Of a stretch of 64,000 nucleotides of DNA, positions 18,629 to 27,616 are shown piece after piece. The translations under genes and the position numbers were made by a program. The notes below the pieces were generated by a model. The model worked only from the letters and a program-made list of their open reading frames with translations, ran no database searches and was not told the origin of the DNA. The DNA comes from DASQPR01 sp963836785 (GTDB lineage Bacteria > Actinomycetota > Actinomycetes > Mycobacteriales > Micromonosporaceae). Where the stretch lies: positions 62,001-126,000 of the forward strand of contig CAWIKW010000006.1 of the NCBI GenBank assembly GCA_963836785.1, written 5' to 3'. The first letter of the stretch is position 1; each line of letters starts with the position of its first letter.

Positions 18629-19330
18629 TCAGTACGTGGGAGATGAGCGTGTGGTCCGCGGCTCGGCTGCCAGTTCGGCCGACTCGTCTTCCGTACGCCG
18701 CTTGAGGTTAGTGAACTGGCGCTTTTGCATGATCCAGTGCGCCGGCTCCCAGACGAAGAAGTCGATGATCGCGCCCAGCGGTCTCGGGCGCTCGATACCG
18801 TACCCGCTCACGACGAGCCGGGTACGGCCGCCGGGAAGCTCATTTAGCAGGAAGCACCACACCGAGTCGGTGTACGCCCGCGGGCGTACCGGCGTCTGCG
18901 TGAGCGGGCGGCCACGGAGGTCGAAGGACGCGCGAAGAGCCAGGAAGCGCGGTGGCTCAAACGCGGCGACCTCGAACCACTGGTTGCCGCCCGGCGTCGT
19001 TTCGAAGAGATCACCGATCGCGGTGGCCTGCCACTCCGGGTGGATCCGGTCCGCGCTCGCCGCGCCGAAGTTGTCCAACCGATCCCAGCTGTACCAGCCG
19101 GCGCGATCGTGTCCCATCTGGATCAGCCACGGCCAGACTCGGTCGGGTGGGGCGTCGATCGTCGCGGACATCGTTGCACCGCGTCTGCTGCCGGGCACCA
19201 GATCCGCGCCGGGATAGGGCCCATTCACCTCCGCATCGGTGGCGCCGGCGCGGAGCATGCGGGGCCGCACGGCTACGGCGTACGCCGCGATCAACGCCCC
19301 CGCGACAGCGAGACTCCGAGGAAACCTCAT
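18629..19330 (-). CDS. SRPBCC-family protein with N-terminal membrane helix
   Basis: 233 residues. A hydrophobic N-terminal helix (SLAVAGALIAAYAVAV) is followed by an SRPBCC/polyketide-cyclase-like domain. It starts at MSATIDAPPDRVWPWLIQMG (about 53-72), continues through GWYSWDRLDN and closes with the long helix EPAHWIMQKRQFTNLKR. SRPBCC proteins bind hydrophobic ligands in a deep cavity. The ligand here is unknown. TAATCT ends 6 bases before the ATG on the coding strand, so the mRNA is probably leaderless. It is divergent from the sulfatase gene. Confidence 0.8.
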   Translation of the reverse strand: MRFPRSLAVAGALIAAYAVAVRPRMLRAGATDAEVNGPYPGADLVPGSRRGATMSATIDAPPDRVWPWLIQMGHDRAGWYSWDRLDNFGAASADRIHPEWQATAIGDLFETTPGGNQWFEVAAFEPPRFLALRASFDLRGRPLTQTPVRPRAYTDSVWCFLLNELPGGRTRLVVSGYGIERPRPLGAIIDFFVWEPAHWIMQKRQFTNLKRRTEDESAELAAEPRTTRSSPTY

Positions 19331-19556
19331 ACCTGCAGATTAGGTCGCGAGGGTCGGCGCGGGAGGCGCGAACGTCGAGACCCACGAAACTCACAAGCCT
19401 CCATCCGTGACGAGGTGCCACCCAAGGGGCATGGGCGTGGTGCTCCGCGTCTTTTGCGCTTAGCTCGTCTCCTCGGACCGGCCGCACCACCGGTGGGCTA
19501 ACCGGGCGTGGTGACGCGGTTTCCTGCCCGTGGCGTTTAGATGGCAGGCTGGCGCC

Positions 19557-21101
19557 GTGTCAAACCGTGCTCGCTACCGATGGCTCGCCGGCGTCCTGAT
19601 CCTCATCATGGCGGCGTCAGCCGCGGCCTGTCGGGGGTCGAGCAACCCGTCGGCCACGCCGTCCACGCCCTCCGCGGCGTTCACGGCGACCATGCCGGCC
19701 ATGACGTCCACGCCGACCACTCGACCGAATGTCGTGTTCATCCTCACCGACGACCTTTCTTGGAACCTCGTCCAGTACATGCCCCAGGTCGAGCGGATGG
19801 AGACGGACGGGACGACGTTCACGCAGTACGTCGTGACCGACTCGCTCTGCTGCCCGTCCCGGTCGTCGATCTTCACCGGTAACTTTCCGCACGACACCGG
19901 CGTGTTCACGAACAATGCGCCGGACGGCGGGTTCGGCGTGTTTCATGCCCGCGGCGAGGAGGCGCACACGTACGCGAGCGCGCTGCAGGCCGACGGCTAC
20001 GCGACCGGGCTGATGGGCAAGTACCTCAACGGGTATCAGCCGACGGCCACCGAGGGCGGCTCGCAGCCGTACGTGCCGCCGGGCTGGACGCAGTGGGACG
20101 TGGCGGGCAACGCCTACGGCGAGTTCAACTACGACCTGAACGCGAACCACACGGTCGTCCACCACGGACACGCCGCCACCGATTACCTCACCGATGTGCT
20201 GTCCGGCGCCGGTACCGCATTCATCAAGCGGCAGGCCGCCACGCACACGCCGTTCGCGCTGGAGATCGCCACATTTGCGCCGCATGAGCCGTACACGCCA
20301 GCGCCGGCCGATACGAGCAGGTTCGCGCACGTGGTGGCGCCGCGCACCCCCGCCTATGACACTCTGCCCACCGCGGCGCCATCCTGGCTCAAGAACGAGC
20401 CGCCGCTGGCCGCGGTGCAGCAGCGCAATGCCGACTTCGTGTTCCGCGAGCGGGTACAGGCGGTCCAGGCGGTAGACAGGATGATCGCCAAGGTGCGCGC
20501 CACGCTCACCGCGGCCGGCGTTGCGAACGACACGTACATCGTGTTCAGCTCCGACAACGGCTACCACATCGGTGAGTACCGGCTCCTGCCGGGCAAGCAG
20601 ACCGCTTTCGACACGGACGTGCGGGTTCCGCTCGTCGTGGTCGGCCCCGGAGTGCCGGCCGGCGTAATGCGCAACCAGATTGTCCAGAACACCGACCTCG
20701 CTCCGACGTTCGAGGAGCTCGCCGGCGTCCCGGTGGCGCCGACCGTGGACGGACACAGCCTCGTTGCGCTGCTACGGCCGGGCCCGGTCGCGGATTGGCG
20801 TACCGCGGCATTGATCGAGCACCACGGCCCGAACGACGCCCCCGACGACCCGGACGCGCAGCCGATGCGAAACGGCGCCCCGACCACATATGAGGCGATG
20901 CGTACGGTCGCGTACACATACGTCGAGTACACCGACGGGGAGAAGGAGTACTACGACCGCGCGACGGACCCGAATCAACTGCACAACGTGGTCGCCACGC
21001 TGACCACCGAGCGGCTGAGCGCCCTGCACGCGGCACTGGTCCAGCTCGAGAGGTGCCACGGCGGTGCGGCCTGCTGGGCGGCCGGGCACACGACGCTGTG
21101 A
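19557..21101 (+). CDS. lipoprotein sulfatase
   Basis: 514 residues. The N-terminus has a lipoprotein signal (RWLAGVLILIMAASAAAC) with the acylated Cys, so the enzyme is probably anchored outside the membrane. The alkaline-phosphatase fold is shown by NVVFILTDDLSWN (metal Asp pair), the formylglycine site CCPSRSSIFTG, GLMGKYLNGY, PHEPYTPAP, SSDNGYHIGEYRLLPGKQ and TDLAPTFEELAG. The Cys in CPSR would be converted to formylglycine. It hydrolyses sulfate esters; the substrate is unknown. A GTG at 19557 puts the signal peptide at the very start, better than the GTG at 19530. Confidence 0.9.
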   Translation: MSNRARYRWLAGVLILIMAASAAACRGSSNPSATPSTPSAAFTATMPAMTSTPTTRPNVVFILTDDLSWNLVQYMPQVERMETDGTTFTQYVVTDSLCCPSRSSIFTGNFPHDTGVFTNNAPDGGFGVFHARGEEAHTYASALQADGYATGLMGKYLNGYQPTATEGGSQPYVPPGWTQWDVAGNAYGEFNYDLNANHTVVHHGHAATDYLTDVLSGAGTAFIKRQAATHTPFALEIATFAPHEPYTPAPADTSRFAHVVAPRTPAYDTLPTAAPSWLKNEPPLAAVQQRNADFVFRERVQAVQAVDRMIAKVRATLTAAGVANDTYIVFSSDNGYHIGEYRLLPGKQTAFDTDVRVPLVVVGPGVPAGVMRNQIVQNTDLAPTFEELAGVPVAPTVDGHSLVALLRPGPVADWRTAALIEHHGPNDAPDDPDAQPMRNGAPTTYEAMRTVAYTYVEYTDGEKEYYDRATDPNQLHNVVATLTTERLSALHAALVQLERCHGGAACWAAGHTTL

Positions 21102-21167
21102 CCGATCCGTTGTGTCGTCATCCAGTCGTCGCGCCGCGTCTCGACGCTCGGCGGTGCGACGACCGGA

Positions 21168-21974
21168 TCAGCTCCGCAGCAACGCCGCCCTCAGCGTGCG
21201 CCGCACCCATTCCTCGTACGCATCGTGGCTGTAGCCCGCCTGCCGGACGAGCATGTCGTGCGAGTCGGGACTGGCGATCACCCATGCGGTGTCCCCGGCC
21301 GTCGTTGGCGTCAACCCGTCCCGTAGGAGCTCGGCTGGAATGCGCGCCACCGCCGCGGTGACGTTGGCCCGGCGGATGTCCATCAGCGCCTGCCAGTCCG
21401 CCGCGATGTCCGCTTCGACGGCGGCGGCGTCCCGATACGTACGCCAGCCGACCGCTGAGCGCTCCGCGATGTGCCGGAACAGCCTGGCGAGGCGGCCGAG
21501 ATATGCCGGCGCGTCGCTGGCATCGACGCCGGACATCTCTGCGAGCAGCGACAACGGCGGCTGTCCGGCCACCAGGCGCGGGTCCGGGTCGGGCTCGCCG
21601 GTCACCGCAGTCTCCATCACCGCCCGAAGCAGGTCGCGCTTGCTGCCCCACGCCGAATACAGCGTCTGGAGCGACACTCCGGCGCGCTGCGCGATGCGGT
21701 TCACCGTCGCCGCGGCGTAGCCGCGCTCGGCAAACTCCGACCGGGCCGCGGCGAGCAGCCTCCGGCGGGTTTCTCGCCGGGTGACCTCGCCCGCCTCCCG
21801 CTGCCGGCTGACCCGGCCCGCGTCGGCCGGCGGATCGGCGGCGCGAGCGCCGCGCGCTCGTGCGGCGCCAGACCCCCGCGATCCGGCGGCACCAGGCCCC
21901 TGCGGCCCGGCTGCGCCGACCCGACGCCCCTTGGTCCCCGGGCCTTCACCGCCGGGTTCTTCTTCGACCCCCAT
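21168..21974 (-). CDS. TetR-family repressor with long disordered N-terminus
   Basis: 268 residues. The first 65 are Gly/Pro/Arg/Ala-rich and likely disordered, which is unusual for TetR proteins. The HTH follows: RRRLLAAARSEFAERGYAAA, VNRIAQRAGVSLQTLYSAWG. The C-terminal ligand and dimer domain is of average size. It is divergent from the MFS exporter at 22056, and the 81-base gap holds a 21-bp direct repeat. This is the usual layout of a drug-sensing repressor controlling its own efflux gene. The ATG at 21974 is preferred over a TTG at 21980. Confidence 0.85.
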   Translation of the reverse strand: MGVEEEPGGEGPGTKGRRVGAAGPQGPGAAGSRGSGAARARGARAADPPADAGRVSRQREAGEVTRRETRRRLLAAARSEFAERGYAAATVNRIAQRAGVSLQTLYSAWGSKRDLLRAVMETAVTGEPDPDPRLVAGQPPLSLLAEMSGVDASDAPAYLGRLARLFRHIAERSAVGWRTYRDAAAVEADIAADWQALMDIRRANVTAAVARIPAELLRDGLTPTTAGDTAWVIASPDSHDMLVRQAGYSHDAYEEWVRRTLRAALLRS

Positions 21975-21994
21975 GGCCAATCAGCCTGACATGG

Positions 21995-22036
21995 TTTAGA
22001 GTGGCAGTCAAATGCTTTAGAGTGCCGCTCAATAGC
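21995..22036. promoter_or_regulatory. tandem 21-bp operator between tetR and MFS genes
   Basis: TTTAGAGTGGCAGTCAAATG begins at 21995 and a related unit, TTTAGAGTGCCGCTCAATAG, begins at 22016, exactly 21 bases later (two helical turns). The TTTAGAGTG core is identical. It sits between the divergent starts, so it is the best candidate for the repressor binding site. Confidence 0.65.
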
Positions 22037-22055
22037 TAAGCGAAGGAGCTGTCCG

Positions 22056-23564
22056 ATGGCCACCTTGACGCGCGCCGAGCCGGCGTCGACCGGCGCGACA
22101 CCCATCAACCACCGAGCGATCACCGCCGTGGTCTGCATCGCGCTCGCCACGGTCGTCTCGGCGACGTCGTCGCTGAACGTGGCGCTGCCCGACATAGCGC
22201 GCAGCACGCACGCGAGCCAGACTCAGCTGGAGTGGGTGATCGACGCGTATTCGTTGGTGTTCGCCGCGCTCTTGCTGCCGGCCGGCGCGATCGGCGACCG
22301 ATACGGACGCCGCCTGACCTTGATCGTCGGTCTCACCGTCTTCGGCGCCGCCTCGGCGGTGGCGATGGCGGCTGGCTCGGCGAACGAGCTGATCGGCCTG
22401 CGTGCCGTGTTGGGTCTCGGCGCCGCGCTGGTGATGCCGGCCACCCTGTCCACGATCACCGGCACGTTCCCGGTGGCGCAACGCACCCGAGCGGTGAGCG
22501 TCTGGGCAGGGGTGGCCGGCGGAAGTGCCGTGCTCGGTCTGTTGTGCTCCGGCGTGCTGCTGGAGTTCTGGTCCTGGCGGTCGGTGTTCGCGCTTAACGT
22601 CGTGCTCGCCGTGGTTGCGATCGGCGGCACGATCCGCGTGGTGCCCGAGTCCGCCGCCGACGACGCGCCCCGGCTCGACCCGGGCGGCGCGATCCTCGCC
22701 GTCGCCGGGCTTCTCGCCGTCGTGTTCTCGATCGTCGAGGCGCCGACCTACGGTTGGGGCAGCGCGCGCACAGTGATCGGCATCGCCGTCGGGCTCGCCA
22801 TCCTGGCCGGTTTCGTGTTCTGGGAGCTCCGTCGGCACGCCCCGATGCTCGATCCGCGAATTTTCCGCCACCGTGGGCTCACCGCTGGGAGCCTGTCGAT
22901 CTTCGTACAGTTCTTCGCGTTCTTCGGCTTTATCTTCGTGGTGCTGCAATATCTGCAGCTGGTCCGCGGCTACTCGGCGATCGTCTCGGCACTGGCCATG
23001 CTGCCGATGGCGGCCGGGATCATGTCCGCCTCCCGGCTGTCGCCACGGCTGGTCGCCCGATTCGGCGCCCGCATCGTCTGCGTCACCGGCCTCGCCCTGG
23101 TCGGCATCGGTCTCGTGGTGCTCGCCCAGCTCGGCTCGGCCAGTTCGTACTGGCTCATGCTCGCCGGCCTGGTCCCGCTCGGTGCCGGCATGGGTGCAGC
23201 CATGACGCCGGCCACCAGCGCCATCACGGCGGCACTGCCACGGTCCCGTCAAGGCGTCGGCTCGGCGATGAACGACCTGGCACGAGAGCTCGGCGGCGCG
23301 CTCGGCATCGCGGTGATCGGCAGCGTGCTGGCCGCGACGTATCGCGATCGACTGAGCCTGCCCGGGATGCCGGCGGCGGTGGTCGACAAGGCCCGTAGCA
23401 GCTTCGCGGTCGCGGCGCATCTCGGCGGCCCGGCCGCGAGCCAGGGCGGCAACGCGTTCGTCGACGGGCTGCACGTCGCGTTGTTGGTCGGTGCGGCCAC
23501 CGCGGTGCTTGCCGCGATCGCCGTCGCGGTCCTGCTGCCGCGGCGCGCCGCCGACCGGTCGTAG
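22056..23564 (+). CDS. MFS drug efflux transporter, DHA2 (14-TM) type
   Basis: 502 residues with 14 predicted helices. Motifs are LPDIARSTHASQTQLEWVID (DHA2 start), GAIGDRYGRR (motif A) and GLGAALVMPATLS (motif C-like region). This is the EmrB/QacA branch that exports drugs with proton antiport. AAGGAG lies before the ATG. It is controlled, by inference, by the divergent TetR protein. Confidence 0.9.
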   Translation: MATLTRAEPASTGATPINHRAITAVVCIALATVVSATSSLNVALPDIARSTHASQTQLEWVIDAYSLVFAALLLPAGAIGDRYGRRLTLIVGLTVFGAASAVAMAAGSANELIGLRAVLGLGAALVMPATLSTITGTFPVAQRTRAVSVWAGVAGGSAVLGLLCSGVLLEFWSWRSVFALNVVLAVVAIGGTIRVVPESAADDAPRLDPGGAILAVAGLLAVVFSIVEAPTYGWGSARTVIGIAVGLAILAGFVFWELRRHAPMLDPRIFRHRGLTAGSLSIFVQFFAFFGFIFVVLQYLQLVRGYSAIVSALAMLPMAAGIMSASRLSPRLVARFGARIVCVTGLALVGIGLVVLAQLGSASSYWLMLAGLVPLGAGMGAAMTPATSAITAALPRSRQGVGSAMNDLARELGGALGIAVIGSVLAATYRDRLSLPGMPAAVVDKARSSFAVAAHLGGPAASQGGNAFVDGLHVALLVGAATAVLAAIAVAVLLPRRAADRS

Positions 23565-23636
23565 GTTCGACGAACCAGCCGGTACGGGCAGCCAGCGGCC
23601 CGTCCGGGCCGGCGTGAGCGTGCAACGATATCGGGC

Positions 23637-24404
23637 GTGAGCAACGGACGCATCGCCCTCGTTCGACAGCCCGGCCCGCGCCTGGCCGACGGCATCGTCA
23701 CGCACATCGAGCGGGTTACCGTCGACATCGATCTCGCCCGCCGCCAGCACGCCGGGTACGTCGACGCGCTCGATCGCGCCGGCTTCGACGTCCGGGAAGT
23801 CGCACCGGTTGACGACTGTCCGGACGCGGTGTTCATCGAGGACACAGTCGTGATGCTCGGGCCGACCGCCGTGTTGACGCTGCCGGGCGCGCCGCAGCGT
23901 CGGCCGGAGATAGCCGGTACGGAGGCCGCCCTGCGAGAGCTCGGTGCACCGATCGAGCGGATCGAAGAACCCGCAACGCTCGATGGCGGCGACGTCATCG
24001 TGGTCGGCTCGACCGTGTACGTCGGCCGCGGCGGCCGTACCAACGCCGCGGGAGTCAGTCAGCTACGCGATATCGCGCGGCGGCATGGGCGCACCGTCGT
24101 CGCCGTGCCGGTCGAGCGCGTGCTCCACCTGAAGTCCGCGATCACGGCGCTGCCGGACGACACGTTCGTCACGTGGCCGGACCTCGTGGATACGCGGCTG
24201 TTTCCGGCCGTACGCCTAGCGCGCGAAGAGCCCGGCGCGCACGTCGTGGTGCTCGGCGACGCCGACGTCCTCATCGCCGCATCCGCGCCGCGAACCACGG
24301 CCATGATCGCCGACCTCGGCTTCCATCCCGTCGTGGTCGACATCGGCGAGTTCGAGAAGCTTGAGGGCTGCGTGACGTGCCTGAGCGTACTGATGCCCGG
24401 CTAA
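23637..24404 (+). CDS. ddaH: dimethylargininase (DDAH)
   Basis: 255 residues, the normal length. The amidinotransferase fold is marked by DCPDAVFIEDTVV (substrate-binding acidic residues), LDGGDVI, the catalytic His in VLHLKSAI and the nucleophilic Cys in LEGCVTCLSV close to the C-terminus. DDAH hydrolyses N-methylated arginines to citrulline and methylamines. AACGAT ends 7 bases before the GTG, consistent with a leaderless mRNA. The stop codon overlaps the end of the recombinase pseudogene on the other strand. Confidence 0.9.
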   Translation: MSNGRIALVRQPGPRLADGIVTHIERVTVDIDLARRQHAGYVDALDRAGFDVREVAPVDDCPDAVFIEDTVVMLGPTAVLTLPGAPQRRPEIAGTEAALRELGAPIERIEEPATLDGGDVIVVGSTVYVGRGGRTNAAGVSQLRDIARRHGRTVVAVPVERVLHLKSAITALPDDTFVTWPDLVDTRLFPAVRLAREEPGAHVVVLGDADVLIAASAPRTTAMIADLGFHPVVVDIGEFEKLEGCVTCLSVLMPG

Positions 24405-25170
24405 CAGGGCCGCGGCGGCAGCCACCGCACCGGCTCCATGGCCGTGATGCCGTCGGCCGGATGGGGCAGGTCACCGCACACGTGTGGGGTGGGTGGCCGT
24501 GGGCGATGCCGATGATGTCGCCGACGTTGAGTGCGACCAGTTCGCTGCGGCGTAGCCGACGAGCAACACGGCCCGGGTCACGTCGGGCGCGCAACTTCCG
24601 GGCGGCAGCGACTCTGGGATTGCGGAGCGCCTGGCGGGAGGTTAGCCAGTCGGCGGCCGGCGGCTGTGTCTGCTTGTGGAGTTCGGTGCAGATGATCGAC
24701 AACTGCGCGGTCATGAGGGCGGCTTTCGTCGCCGGGCGTGCGTTGCGCCGTCGGCGGAGGCCGGCAACAGCTCGGCGGACGAGCTCGTGGGCGGTCGGTG
24801 GGGGAGCCGGTCTCTCGATGTCGGACCGCGATCACGGACAGTCGGCGTATGACCGACGCCGGTCATAGGTGATTCTGTTGGGCCGCGATGTAGAGGCAAC
24901 GGTTTGCGGGGCCGCCGGAAGGCTTGCGAACCCGTGCGCGGTCGTCCAGGCGGCGAAATGAGCGAAGTCCGATTCGTAGGCGCGCCGGGTTTGAGGTGAT
25001 GTCGCCGCCTCCAGCAGCGCGGCGAGCCCGTCGACGAGTTGTTCGAGGCGCGCGGTGACATCGACCCGGCTCAGCACGGCATCGGTGACCATCTGTTCGT
25101 CGGGATCGTCGACCAATGGCGCGGGCTAATAGCGCGTCGAGGGTGGGTCTCGGATCAGCGTCTCGGTCAC
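24401..25170 (-). pseudogene. decayed tyrosine recombinase (phage-type integrase)
   Basis: A GTG at 25170 opens VTETLIRDPPSTRY, then an in-frame TAG, then the frame continues as LVDDPDEQMV to the SAM-like N-domain: SPQTRRAYESDFAHFAAWTT (about 24965-25025). After PAAPQTVA the frame breaks, and LYIAAQQNH continues in another frame. Further on the catalytic-domain motif RRLRRSELVALNVGDI is visible near 24530-24580, with GHPPHTCAV and LPHPADGITAMEPVRWLP in later frames. The Arg-His-Arg-Tyr set is not complete. At least one stop, several shifts and a deletion make it inactive. It marks an old integration event. Confidence 0.75.
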
Positions 25171-25225
25171 GGCACCATCGTGGACGCTCGGCGACGGTGA
25201 TGAAGGATTCCCGACGGCGTGTCGC

Positions 25226-25260
25226 CTGACTAGCGGTAACACTCTCTTATCGCTAGTCAG
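25226..25260. other. dif/att-like inverted site next to recombinase remnant
   Basis: CTGACTAGCGGTAA (25226-25239) and TTATCGCTAGTCAG (25247-25260) are inverted arms of 14 bp with one mismatch, separated by CACTCTC. Two arms around a 6-8 base centre, with TAA and TTA facing the centre, is the layout of XerC/XerD-type and integrase core sites. It lies 56 bases upstream of the recombinase start, so it could instead be an operator or a hairpin. Confidence 0.5.
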
Positions 25261-25294
25261 ATGCACGTCTTCGCCGTCCGCTCGGCGCGCCTCC

Positions 25295-25340
25295 TTTCGA
25301 TAAATCGAAACTCGAATATCGTTTTGACATATGACAAAAC
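25295..25340. promoter_or_regulatory. two A/T-rich palindromes before coiled-coil gene
   Basis: TTTCGATAAATCGAAA (25295-25310) has 7-bp arms. GTTTTG (25321-25326) and CAAAAC (25335-25340) flank a central CATATG, so 18 of 20 positions are symmetric. Both lie 20-65 bases before the start at 25360. They are probably operator or promoter elements of the divergent pair. They stand out by being much richer in A/T than the surroundings. Confidence 0.5.
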
Positions 25341-25359
25341 ACATGGCTCACGCACTGCG

Positions 25360-26424
25360 ATGTGGTCGATGACGGTGACGGTCGAGACGATCGACGCGGA
25401 GCGGACATGCGGCTACTCCGATTGCTCCCAACCGCTGAACTATCACGGGATCGGACGGCCGCCGGAATACTGCACGGACCGTCGCTGGCCGGCTGACGAC
25501 CCGGCAGGCAAGACCTGTAAGCAGATGGCGGCGCAGGAACGCTCCGCACAACGCGCGGTCGGCCTCGACCTGTTGCTGGCCAGCTACCACGCCAGCGCCG
25601 CGACCGTCGTTCCGGTCGCCGAGACACTGCTCGAACGACTGACCCACCTCCTGACGAAGACGGCGAATCTGGGGGAGGGGGCCCTTGCTGCGGTCGCCAC
25701 CGCGGAGGCCGCCGCGGCCAACGCCATCGAGCGGGCCACCACGGCTGACGCCGACGCCGTACGGGCCCGGCGTGCCGAGACCGCCGCCATCGCCGCCCGG
25801 GACCACGCTATTTCCGACGCGACCAACGCTACGAACGCTGCCCGCGAGGCTCGCGCCGCCGCCGATGCACAGGTCAAGACGGCCCTGGCCGACGTCGCCG
25901 ATGCACAGCACGCCCGCGGCATCGCGGAAGCCAACGCCTCGGCGGCGGCCCGAGCCGCCGCCGAGGCGGACGATCGCCGAGCCGTCGCACTCACCGAAGT
26001 GCAGGTGGTGACCGGCGCCCTGCAGGAGGCACGCGAACACAACGCAATGGCGCTGCGGACGATCGATGAACTCACCCAACGCGCCGACCTGGCCGATGCC
26101 GCGACCGCGCACGTACGCGAACTGCTCCACACCGTGACCGCGGCGCGGGCGGCGGACGAAACCCGCGTCAACCAGCTCATTGAGGAAAACCGACAAGCCC
26201 AATCTCGAATTCGCGATCTCGAGCAGATCAACCGACAGCTTCGTGACGAGGCAGCGGTCGCCCGAGCCGACGCGGATGCGGCGGCGACGAAAGGCGCGGT
26301 GGCCAACGAACTGCTCGATCGCGCCGAAGCGGAGACACGCACGCTCCAGGACCGCTACGACCGCCTGCTGTCCCGCCTCCTTGACGCGACTGAGGACACA
26401 TCGCCGGCGCACACATCGGCTTGA
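25360..26424 (+). CDS. zinc-motif protein with long Ala-rich coiled coil
   Basis: 354 residues. The N-terminus has four cysteines (CGYSDC, then YCTDRRWPADDPAGKTC), resembling the CxxC...GRPRRYC...C motif of small DNA-binding zinc domains. Residues about 90-345 are almost pure Ala/Glu/Arg/Asp heptads, a long coiled coil as in KfrA or SMC-like accessory proteins. It is divergent from the recombinase remnant and shares its control region, so it may have served the same mobile element in segregation or excision (inference). ATG at 25360 or 25369 are equally likely starts; neither has a good ribosome site. Confidence 0.7.
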   Translation: MWSMTVTVETIDAERTCGYSDCSQPLNYHGIGRPPEYCTDRRWPADDPAGKTCKQMAAQERSAQRAVGLDLLLASYHASAATVVPVAETLLERLTHLLTKTANLGEGALAAVATAEAAAANAIERATTADADAVRARRAETAAIAARDHAISDATNATNAAREARAAADAQVKTALADVADAQHARGIAEANASAAARAAAEADDRRAVALTEVQVVTGALQEAREHNAMALRTIDELTQRADLADAATAHVRELLHTVTAARAADETRVNQLIEENRQAQSRIRDLEQINRQLRDEAAVARADADAAATKGAVANELLDRAEAETRTLQDRYDRLLSRLLDATEDTSPAHTSA

Positions 26425-26454
26425 TCGCCGCCTGTCGACCACGCCGGCCGCGCC

Positions 26455-26841
26455 ATGGAGCGCGGAAATCTTCGAGGCGGGACGCTCCCCGGGCCTGACA
26501 CGATCCGGCATGCCGGTCAGCGCCGCAGATCGACGGCCGCCGCCGGTCCGACACCCGAGGTCGTCGAGCAGCTTCGGTCGGCCGCCCGAGCGTGGCTGTC
26601 CACCGATGAGTTCGAGCGCCCGAACCCACCGGTCTTCGACCGGCTCGGCGAGGTCACGGTGCCGACGTCCATCATGGTCGGCGATCTGGATCGGCCGGCG
26701 CTCATCGACTGCAACCTGCGCGCCGCCGAACGGATCCCCGGTTGCGAGTTGGTTCAGATCAGCGGGCTCGACCATCTGCCGCCGCTTCGCGTGCCGGACC
26801 GGGTCGTGACACTGATCGCGAAGACGCTCGCTCGGGTCTGA
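26455..26841 (+). pseudogene. C-terminal fragment of alpha/beta hydrolase
   Basis: The second half (VPTSIMVGDLDRPALIDCNL, then GCELVQISGLDHLPPLRVPD) is the end of an alpha/beta hydrolase, with the acid loop GDLD and the catalytic-type His in GLDHLPP. The first two-thirds of the fold, with the nucleophile elbow, are absent. The first 40 residues read as nonsense. The break coincides with the end of the coiled-coil gene, suggesting that insertion of the mobile element removed the 5' part. Confidence 0.65.
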
Positions 26842-27133
26842 GCCCATCGTTCCGCGGCCCACTGTGGAGGCCCCGAGACGCGGGTAGCCCCGAACTGTTC
26901 GCGGTAGGCATCGGCCGAGGTTTGATGCTTGGTCGACACGTGCTGTCCGAATTGGCGGTACCAGGCGCCGCACAGCAGGCCCTGCAACCTGCCGTCGATC
27001 TCCGGCTGAACGCCGGGTGCGACCGTCGGCACCCTGATCGCGCGTGCGAAGGGTGACCGCGTCGCGAATGTCGGCACGCTGGCACCGGCCGCCGAGGCGC
27101 ACGGCTCGACTTGTGCCGCGCTAATGTTCGGCT

Positions 27134-27616
27134 ATGCCGGCTATGCGCGCCAAAAACGCGAGTCTCAGCCGGTGGCTCACGCTTCTGTCCGTGCTGGTGC
27201 TAACCGCTTGTAGCGCCGCACCCCACACCGCATCTCCGCCACCGCCACACGCATCGCCGGCTGCTGCTGCGGCATCCAAGTCATCTGCGCCGGCCATCGC
27301 CTCGCCGCCTGCGCCGGCGACCACTCCAGCGATTGCGGCCACGCACGGCCCGTGCCCGCGTACGGCCCGGCTCGGCCGTGGCAGCAGCAGCGGCTTCCCC
27401 GAGCAGCAGGGTGTCGGCGTCGGCGCGACGTTGTGGGCTCTGTTCTTTGGCGACGAGGTGGTCGCCGGTCAGGAAATCAAGGTGGTTTGGCGGATGACCG
27501 GCAGTGGTGGCCTGTCGATCAGTGCGACCGGTCCGGATGCCAAGATTGTCCAGCCGGAATGGGGTCCCGAGTCGCACGGCAGCAGCAGCTGGGATCGGCC
27601 CGGCGGCACCGGTTAG
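27134..27616 (+). CDS. small lipoprotein, C-terminus possibly frameshifted
   Basis: 160 residues. A lipobox (LLSVLVLTACSAAP) shows lipid anchoring outside the membrane. A Pro/Ala/Ser-rich linker (about 30-75) leads to a beta-sandwich-like part with IKVVWRMTGSGGLSISATGP and WGPESHGSSSWDRPG. Relatives with this end usually continue with a GCW-type strand. Here a TAG follows GGTG, and the continuation AITQLISAGYLVLR is in another frame, so the end may be damaged. TAATGT (27122-27127) ends 6 bases before the ATG, indicating a leaderless mRNA. Confidence 0.65.
   Translation: MPAMRAKNASLSRWLTLLSVLVLTACSAAPHTASPPPPHASPAAAAASKSSAPAIASPPAPATTPAIAATHGPCPRTARLGRGSSSGFPEQQGVGVGATLWALFFGDEVVAGQEIKVVWRMTGSGGLSISATGPDAKIVQPEWGPESHGSSSWDRPGGTG

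Noticed and set aside
21104..21169. inverted GATCCG/GTCGTC elements between convergent sulfatase and tetR genes
   Set aside because: The stem needs a 4-base bulge and a loop of nearly 40 bases, too weak to call a terminator.
22029..23750. 573-codon minus-strand open frame
   Set aside because: It is antisense to the MFS gene. The composition is Arg/Asp/Gly/His-rich without domains, a shadow of high-GC coding.
25348..27102. 584-codon minus-strand open frame
   Set aside because: It covers the coiled-coil gene in antisense, and its Gly/Arg-rich repeats mirror the Ala-rich heptads.
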